Under the pieces are notes generated by a model. It did not search any database and was not told the origin of the DNA. It saw only the letters and a list, made by a program, of their open reading frames with translations. 64,000 bases of DNA from Histoplasma ohiense. Taxonomy: Eukaryota > Ascomycota > Eurotiomycetes > Onygenales > Ajellomycetaceae. Shown piece after piece: positions 57,317-64,000 of this stretch. Position 1 is the stretch's first letter, and every line of letters begins with the position of its first letter. The DNA lies in the NCBI GenBank assembly GCA_017607445.1, contig JAEVHH010000001.1, forward strand, positions 1,178,001 through 1,242,000. The letters are read 5' to 3'. A program made the translations under genes and the position numbers.

Positions 57317-60300
57317 CGAATACGCGTAGCCTTCGTATCTCTGATATCCCATTCGGGATTTCCTATGTTCGTTTCCATCTTCGTTTTTACGTATTCTGTT
57401 GTGTTTTCTTTTTTACTGTACTTCTCATCGATGTCATTATTGTTCCTGTATTTTCCGATCGTTGGTTATTTGTATGTGAAACAGGAGATAAGCATGGGAA
57501 ATGGCATAGCATTGAATGGAATTTTATCACTGATACCCTCTGGTAGTTGTAATGGGGTCATTGATCGAGAATGGATTTAGGTTATATGGAATGAGAATTT
57601 GATGAATTACACACATGATTTTCCTTGCTCCAAGCTTAACGCTATCATTTCGGCCCTGAATTTCCATCACTCTGCCAACTACACTTCTAGCCTTCTCAAA
57701 CGACACATCTGAGGGTCAAAATCGGCAATATTTCCTAAAAAATTTAGAGTGCCTTCATGGAAAAGTGGATGATACTTACACTCCGTTCCCTAGATCGTAG
57801 AAACAAAGGAGATAGAGAACATTTCTACCCTGAAACGAGGGGAAAGAATTATGAACTCGGGGTCCAAAACAAACAAATAAATATATATTCACAGAGAATC
57901 AAAACAAGAGACACGAAACATTCCAGATAAAAAATGACCCTTATTCATGAAATTCTGATGCCCTCGGAAGTTCTTGAAAGGAGTTGATAATAATAATAAA
58001 ATATCAAATGAATACAAAAGTAATTACATAAATAAAAGTAAAATTAAAAACAAATATCATATCTCATCATTTGAATGAACATCCATGTTTCAACTTTTCC
58101 GATTCGCGGGCGGCGGTCCTGAAGGAGATTCTCATGAGGACTGGAAATGTGCATGAATTTTCTAGTTGTCACTTGCTTATGTCCGCTAACTAATGGGAGA
58201 GAAAGGGCCCAGGCGGAACCGAGGTAGTCGACCTGTTCGAGGCATGGGGTTTTTCTTTTTTTTTTCTTTTTTTTTTTTTGGTTTGATGTTTCTCCTCGTT
58301 CCGTTGAAGTCGAGAGTGGATGGTTATCCTCTCGCAACCTACGCAGAAGCTCTCTTCATCGATGCTTGGGGATGATATTAAATTAGCATCGACCAGATGC
58401 CTGTGATGCTAGGGACTTCGTATGAACTTTGCAGACAACACCGTGTGCAGCCGTTCGATCAGAAGATGCTTTTTCATGGAGTCTTACCATTGACAATTGC
58501 TGCAAGTGCTGGACAAAAAAAAAAAAAAAGATATCTCCTCCTGGGAAATCGATCGATCGAGCCCTTGTGATATGTAGATATTTTCCTTTTGCATGCCCAG
58601 CACATAGGATTTTTCCTTCTTGCCTTGTATTAATAACATTAGTGGTATTTTTGGTCATATTTTTGTTTTGTTCTGGCACCCTTGAAGCTTTCCGCTCCCG
58701 TTTCGAGGGGTGCTGAGATGGACCAGCCACATTTTATGTTCGATTTTAGCGCCGCCTGATTGGGTACACCCACGATCGAGAGAGTTCGAAGGCACAAACT
58801 GACTTTATGGTGTGCAGCCTTCCGTAGATCTCTGTAACCTTGGGACCTTGGGAAGGTCATCGTGATAGACGAGGGGAGGGGATATCATCTGAGTACTCCG
58901 TACATATGGAGGAGGTTCAGGTTATCGAAAATGCTGAAAGGGCGACAACATCTCACCAACTTGAATAATCGGTTATCCCCTTTCCCCCCGTATCTTCTAG
59001 TGCAATCCAGCCAACCGGCATTGACGATCGATAGGTTTTCCCCTGGTCGGTTTATGGGCTAACTGGCAACCGGCGACCGGCGCGAAGTTTAGAAAGCAAT
59101 TCGCCCTCATGGTGGCGCGTGCTAAAATCCTGGGGCGGCCGATCGCCGGACTTTGCTTATTACCAAAAACCTGGATAATTGTATTATGATTTCACCCATG
59201 CTTGCAGAAAAATAAATGCGGAGGACATGTTAGGGAGAGACAAAAAATAGATCCTCGATGGCGCACTATCCTCCACGACTATTGGGCTCGGCTTACCTAT
59301 GAGGCTGCCCGTATGAAGCCTGCTGGCTATCCCAATGTGTACGCTGTACTCCGTCCTTGTGTGCCTGCTGGAACATATCAGCAGGGCAGTTTTCTGTTCA
59401 TCTGATACTCCGTGGCTGGGCGCGTGGGGCAACTCCCGCAGAGCCGTTCCGCAAATTGGAAGTGAAAAGGGATAGGCGACTGATATAAATTGAAGCAGCC
59501 CAACAAGTGAGTCAATCAGCCAGTATCCGTACTCTCCTCTCGTTGGCATCTTACCAAGAAATCCGGCTCTCTCCTGCTCATTTCCATACCTTGCACTCTC
59601 ATCGACAGTCATCAACCCACGCTGTTTCATCACGGCAAACTCGAAACAGGTCCCTTCGCGCTGTTCCAGGGAGTGTCGCAGCTAGGGCTCGGGCGCCCTG
59701 TGTGAGTGGTTGATGGTGGCTGGCGCAGGCTGGGCGCAGCTAAGCTTCCAGGGGCCGCGGTTCTGTCACCGAATTACGCAGCGAATCAGCGATAAGCTCA
59801 GCGCCGTGCCTGGTACCGCGCCGCCTGGTACCGGTGCGATACAGACAATACAGACTTATATAGGAGTGAGTACTCCGTACTTCAGCTTCCATTCCGATGC
59901 AAGCATTCCTTTTTACTGCTTCCCTCCCGCTCGCTCTCTTGACTTCTGTTCTTTGTGTGCAGTGGGTGTCTTCGTTGAGTGTTTCTGCTGCTTGATCCAC
60001 AGTGGTTGTTCTTTGACTAACAATCGCATTATTGACGGAACTTCCCCCTGGTGGTGCACGGCCTCCCCGCATCCTCCAGACAGCCTGCTCTTGATACCAA
60101 CACTTGTCTTTTCTTTTGATTTCTTTTCTTCTTCTCCTGCGCTCCTTCAGATTCATCCTCTTTCCTCAAAATCCTCTCACATTCGCTTCTCACACTCTCT
60201 ATCCATGTCCGCTTTCAATCACACTGTCGTTTAGCTCCCAACTGTTTACATACTTAATCTCCTGGTGCTGTGCACTGGAACCTTTTGTCCCCCAATCCTC

Positions 60301-60369
60301 ACGTTTTCCTAACTACTTTTGCTTCTGTGTTCAGCTTCGAGTGTTCCCTGGCCTCTTGGTCACAACACG
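57317..60369. other. 3-kb intergenic region upstream of the GH55 gene
   Basis: No supported gene; a 149-codon minus frame at 59184-59633 has no domain and is opposed by plus frames. Two exact TACTCCGTAC motifs (58894-58903, 59871-59880) and two partial ones (59347, 59405) cluster here. The 400 bp before the GH55 start is strongly CT-rich, like a fungal leader. AT-rich around 57850-58080. Confidence 0.45.
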
Positions 60370-63138
60370 ATGATGTTATCATCATCAGTCCTCTGGGTCG
60401 TCACCCATCTATGGCTGTTGTTGGGGGGGTTGACTAGTCTTGCCAATGCTATCCCTATGCCCCAGGGAAACCCTACTCCTCAGGCATCAGGCTTCTGGGT
60501 GGGATCCATTGACCGCAGAGGTTCCCCTGCATTCAGAACGGCAAGTGGCGAGTATCAGGTCTACCGAAACGTTAAAGAATTTGGTGCAAAAGGTATTGTT
60601 TGAACGCTGTTGGACGCGTTTCTCCGCTCCGTGAATAGTGAACCATTGCTGACCTTTCCCTGCGTAAACACAGGCGACGGTACCACAGATGATACTGAGG
60701 CGATAAACAAAGCTATCTCAACGGGAAATCGATGTGGATTGGGTTGCGATTCTTCGACTGTGACCCCTGCCATCGTCTATTTCCCAGCAGGCACATATGT
60801 CGTCTCCAAGCCAATTATTCAATACTACTACACCCAACTCGTTGGTGATGCTTTGAATCTGCCCGTCATCAAGGCTGCCTCCTCCTTTCAGGGGATTGCC
60901 GTCATCGACGCCGATCCGTACACTGACGAGGGTAATAATTGGTATACCAACCAAAACAATTTTTTCCGATCCGTTCGAAATTTTGTCATTGACTTAACAG
61001 GCATGGATCGAGGGTCCGGAGCTGGTATCCATTGGCAAGTGGCTCAAGCTAGCAGCCTGCAGAACATCCGTTTCGAGATGGTCCAAGGTGGTGGTGAAGC
61101 CAATAGACAGCAGGGTATTTTTATGGATAATGGCTCCGGAGGCTTTATGACAGACCTCGTTTTTAATGGCGGTAACTACGGCGCCTTTTTGGGCAACCAG
61201 CAGTTTACTACTCGCAACCTCACGTTCACGAACTGCAATACAGCTGTGTTTATGAACTGGAACTGGGCATGGACATTCAAATCGGTCACCGTTAACAATT
61301 GTGGCGTCGGTCTGAACATGTCTAATGGCGGCTTTAACCAGACCGTAGGCTCGGTTCTGATCCTCGATAGCAAATTTATCGGAACTCCGAAGGGCGTCGT
61401 CACCTCTTACAATGATAAGAGTGTTCCTGAAACAGGTGGAACCCTCATCCTCGATAATGTCGACTTCACGGGCTCGGACGTTGCGGTTGCCCATCTTGAT
61501 GGTTCAGTTGTTCTCAAAGGAGGCTCGGTTGTCTCCTCATGGGCACAGGGTAATGCGTTCACTTCTGGGTCATACGCAACTATCCAGAACTCTAAGAGGG
61601 AGCCCGAGCCTCGAGTAAAGGGACCAGTTCCTGTTTATACGGTGGAACGTATAATCAAGAGGGATTCGTGCAAAGCCCGCTACCCACCTCCACCTCAACC
61701 GTCTCCAATTTCCCCAGCGCCTACCCCATCGCCTCTACCGCCACCGTTTACTGGTAAATATCCAACGCCATCGCAAGACAAGCCAGAGGGTACGGAGTCG
61801 AAGTCGCCAACGGTATCCCCATCATCTGTTTCGTCTTCTGTTCCCCCATCACCCACCCCCTCGCCAACAGAAACTTCACCCGTCGCATGCCCGACAGCGC
61901 CTCCTAAGAAGGCTCGAATCAGCTCCAGGATCAGTAGTCCCGCTAAGCCAGCAGTTCTCCTTGACCCATCGGGAAAGGTATTTGAGCGGACAAAGCCACA
62001 ATATGAGGGCATACCCAAAGGGTCATTTATCAGCGTCAAGGGCGCCGGCGCCAAAGGAGATGGAGTAACTGATGATACAAAAGCAATCCAAGCAGCATTA
62101 GACAGCGCGCAAGCAGGGCAAATCGTATATTTCGACCATGGAGCTTATGTCATTACTTCCACGATCAAAGTTCCCAAGGAAATCAAGATCACCGGTGAAA
62201 TCTGGCCGCTGCTCATGGCATCTGGACCCGCCTTCTCTGACGAATCAAAGCCCATCCCAATGCTCCAAGTTGGGCAGAAAGGAGACAAGGGCAACGTTGA
62301 AATTAGCGACCTGGTGCTTGAAACCAAAGGACCTGCACCCGGCGCCATCCTGGTCGAGTGGAATGTTGCTGAAACAACGCAAGGTTCCGTCGGAATGTGG
62401 GACGTGCACATGAGAATTGGAGGTTCCGCCGGTACGGAACTCCAGAGCGACCACTGCGCCAAGACTCCAAAGACCAAAACCGTACCGGACCCCAAATGCG
62501 TCGGTGCCTTCATGCTCATGCACATCACAAAGGAGGCTTCTGGATATTTTGAAAATAATTGGCTATGGGTTTCAGATCATGAGTTGGATTTGGCCGATCA
62601 TGGACAGATTAATATCTACAATGGCCGTGGCCTCCTGATCGAAAGCACTGGACCAGTATGGCTCTACGGTTCCGCGAGCGAACACTCCCAACTCTACCAG
62701 TACTCCATTGTCGGCGCCAAAAACGTTTTCATGGCACTGATCCAGGTGGAAACCCCGTACTATCAAGCTAATCCAAACGCTCTGGTCCCCTTCAAGCCCA
62801 ACTCAGACTTCCACGACCCAGACTACTCCCATTGTAAAACGGACGCGTGCAGGAAAGCCTGGGGTCTGCGAATCCTCGACTCTACCGACGTGTTCATCTA
62901 CGGTGGCGGACTGTATAGCTTCTTCGAGAACTACAGCCAAGAATGCCTGGCCACGGAATCCTGCCAGGAAAACATGATTGAGGTGGACTGTTCGCCTGTG
63001 CATCTGTTCGGCATCAGCACCAAGGCCAGCACAAACATGATCACGAGAACGAATGGGGGTCAAGGACTGGTGAAGCAGATTGACAATCGGAATAACTTCT
63101 GCTCCACCCTGGCCGTTTTCGAACAGGCGAGTGAATGA
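60370..63138 (+). CDS. Secreted exo-beta-1,3-glucanase, GH55
   Basis: Two exons, 60370-60592 and 60674-63138, 895 residues. GH55 enzymes release glucose or gentiobiose from the ends of beta-1,3-glucan outside the cell. A signal peptide is clear (about residues 1-27, LWLLLGGLTSLANA). Two tandem right-handed beta-helix (pectate-lyase-3-like) halves each begin with the same motif: VKEFGAKGDGTTDDTEAINK (about 66-86) and GAGAKGDGVTDDTKAIQAAL (about 531-550). Between them lies a Pro/Ser/Thr-rich linker at about 410-475, which is longer than the short connection of most GH55 enzymes. The second half keeps AETTQGSVGMWDVHMRIGG and WLWVSDHELD, where the active-site region of characterised members lies. 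The 81-nt intron (donor GTATTG, acceptor CACAG) falls between GAKG and DGTTDD. A likely wall-remodelling or nutritional enzyme. Confidence 0.93.
61640..61900 (+). other. Pro/Ser/Thr-rich interdomain linker of the GH55 enzyme
   Basis: Encodes a segment dominated by Pro, Ser and Thr (PPPPQPSPISPAPTPSPLPP and SPSSVSSSVPPSPTPSPTE). Such segments in secreted fungal enzymes are usually heavily O-mannosylated and extended. It is not cut out by an intron in my model: the frame stays open and no matching splice pair is obvious. Confidence 0.75.
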
Positions 63139-64000
63139 GGTATAGGATCATGTTTTTTGTAACCTCTCTTATTTCGATTTCGATGTTTGTGCCACCGCCC
63201 AAAAAAACAAAAACAAAAAAAGATAGGGAAAGAAATGCACATGCTAGTTTACATATATATATATATACACTTTGTGAGTGCCAGGTGGGCGGATTAGTTT
63301 AGAAATAGCGGGCAAAATTCCCATAGGTGCGGTTTCACCCGCTCGCACATTGTATAGATTGTTTAATAAAGTTGAAATTTGTCTTCCACCAAGAAAGGAA
63401 AAAGAGAATTGTCATGATTTTTTCCATTTCTACCTTTTTTATGTTTTTATTTTTATTATTTTCATCCACCCCCAAAGAAATACACGCGGTCCCGAGACAC
63501 GTCTCTTTTTGATCTCGCCTGCTTCCAGTGGGAATCCGAAAAGTGTGCAGAGCCCGGCCACCTGATATCATATATCATTGCTGGTTGTCCCTGGAGGTAG
63601 GTAGAGGTAGGTATGTATACATGAGTGATTCTCCTATGTTGGTACAGCAATACTAGTTTTGGCTGCAGGGATCGCCATATCCTCTTGACTTCAAGTCCCC
63701 TTGTTCGAGACTTGAATGGATATCTGGCCTTCTCTCTGGCTGAGCTCTACTCGGCCATTTTAATATCCTCCCCCCCCTTCCCCCTAACAAACTCGGGCCC
63801 CTGGCTTCCGTTTCCCCAGATCCATTGCATTTGGAAAATGCGATGTTCAGATTCGGTATCTTGGTTGGCTCTCCTATCCCCTATACCCTTCCAGGTATGA
63901 CAACCAATACTTCTGAGGAGAAAGGCTGGGGAACTGGAATCCAAGCCTCCAACTGGCAAATCCACTCTACCCCACAACTAACCACCTCAGGCAACAAGAT
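63139..64000. other. 3' flank and end of window, nothing supported
   Basis: AT-rich 3' region of the GH55 gene with a (TA)n tract at 63253-63266 and a run of short AAAAAC units at 63200-63220. No gene is visible to the right edge. Confidence 0.5.

Noticed and set aside
59184..59633. 149-codon minus-strand frame as a gene
   Set aside because: No recognisable domain and overlapping open frames on the other strand; composition gives no coding signal by eye.
1..64000. CRISPR arrays, tRNA or rRNA genes
   Set aside because: No regularly spaced direct repeats and no cloverleaf or rRNA-like sequence was recognised; a tRNAscan-type search would be needed to exclude tRNA genes formally.

Overview
This is a window from a filamentous ascomycete nuclear genome. 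Short introns (44-306 nt) with GTNNGT-like donors and CTAAC-type branch sites interrupt most genes. Fungal housekeeping genes lie on both strands without operons. Gene content and protein similarity, judged from memory, suggest Eurotiomycetes, most likely an Onygenales mould; the species is not determinable by eye. No rRNA, tRNA or CRISPR was seen, and no prokaryotic or viral genes.

Layout. 0-2.2 kb: a three-exon gene (minus) whose first two exons encode an AMPK-beta/CBM48-like carbohydrate-binding domain ahead of a long disordered tail. 2.2-11.8 kb: gene-poor, with a ~500-bp terminal-inverted-repeat element carrying a broken ORF, one copy of a second miniature element, and one von Willebrand A gene. 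11.8-17 kb: a seven-helix rhodopsin-like membrane protein, an AT-rich relic block, a GNAT acetyltransferase and a BTB/POZ protein. 19-31 kb: CDC45, GPI8, a large F-box protein and a CCDC124/Lso2-like ribosome-associated protein. 31-36 kb: an intracellular GH13 alpha-amylase with two consecutive microexons, and the mitochondrial phosphate carrier. A second copy of the miniature element lies at 36.4 kb. 38.5-43.4 kb: a large one-helix protein and a flavin-reductase-like protein. 46-54 kb: poly(A) polymerase, an amidase and a type II NADH dehydrogenase. 54.6-63.1 kb: RNase MRP subunit Rmp1, an Hsp20 protein and a secreted two-domain GH55 exo-beta-1,3-glucanase.

Functionally the genes are mostly unrelated core functions: replication (CDC45), RNA processing (PAP, RMP1), GPI anchoring (GPI8) and mitochondrial metabolism (phosphate carrier, NDH-2). 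A loose glucan theme links the amylase, the GH55 enzyme, GPI8 (anchoring of wall proteins) and the CBM48-like protein; this is a thematic inference, not a cluster. I found no convincing new multigene system. The more unusual items are the CBM48-like protein hidden behind two small 5' exons, the catalytic microexon of the amylase, the two miniature transposon families, three stop-free introns of length 3n that would be mis-annotated as coding, and a recurrent TACTCCGTA motif. Exon models were assembled by hand from reading frame, splice sites and family conservation, and have not been checked against transcripts.
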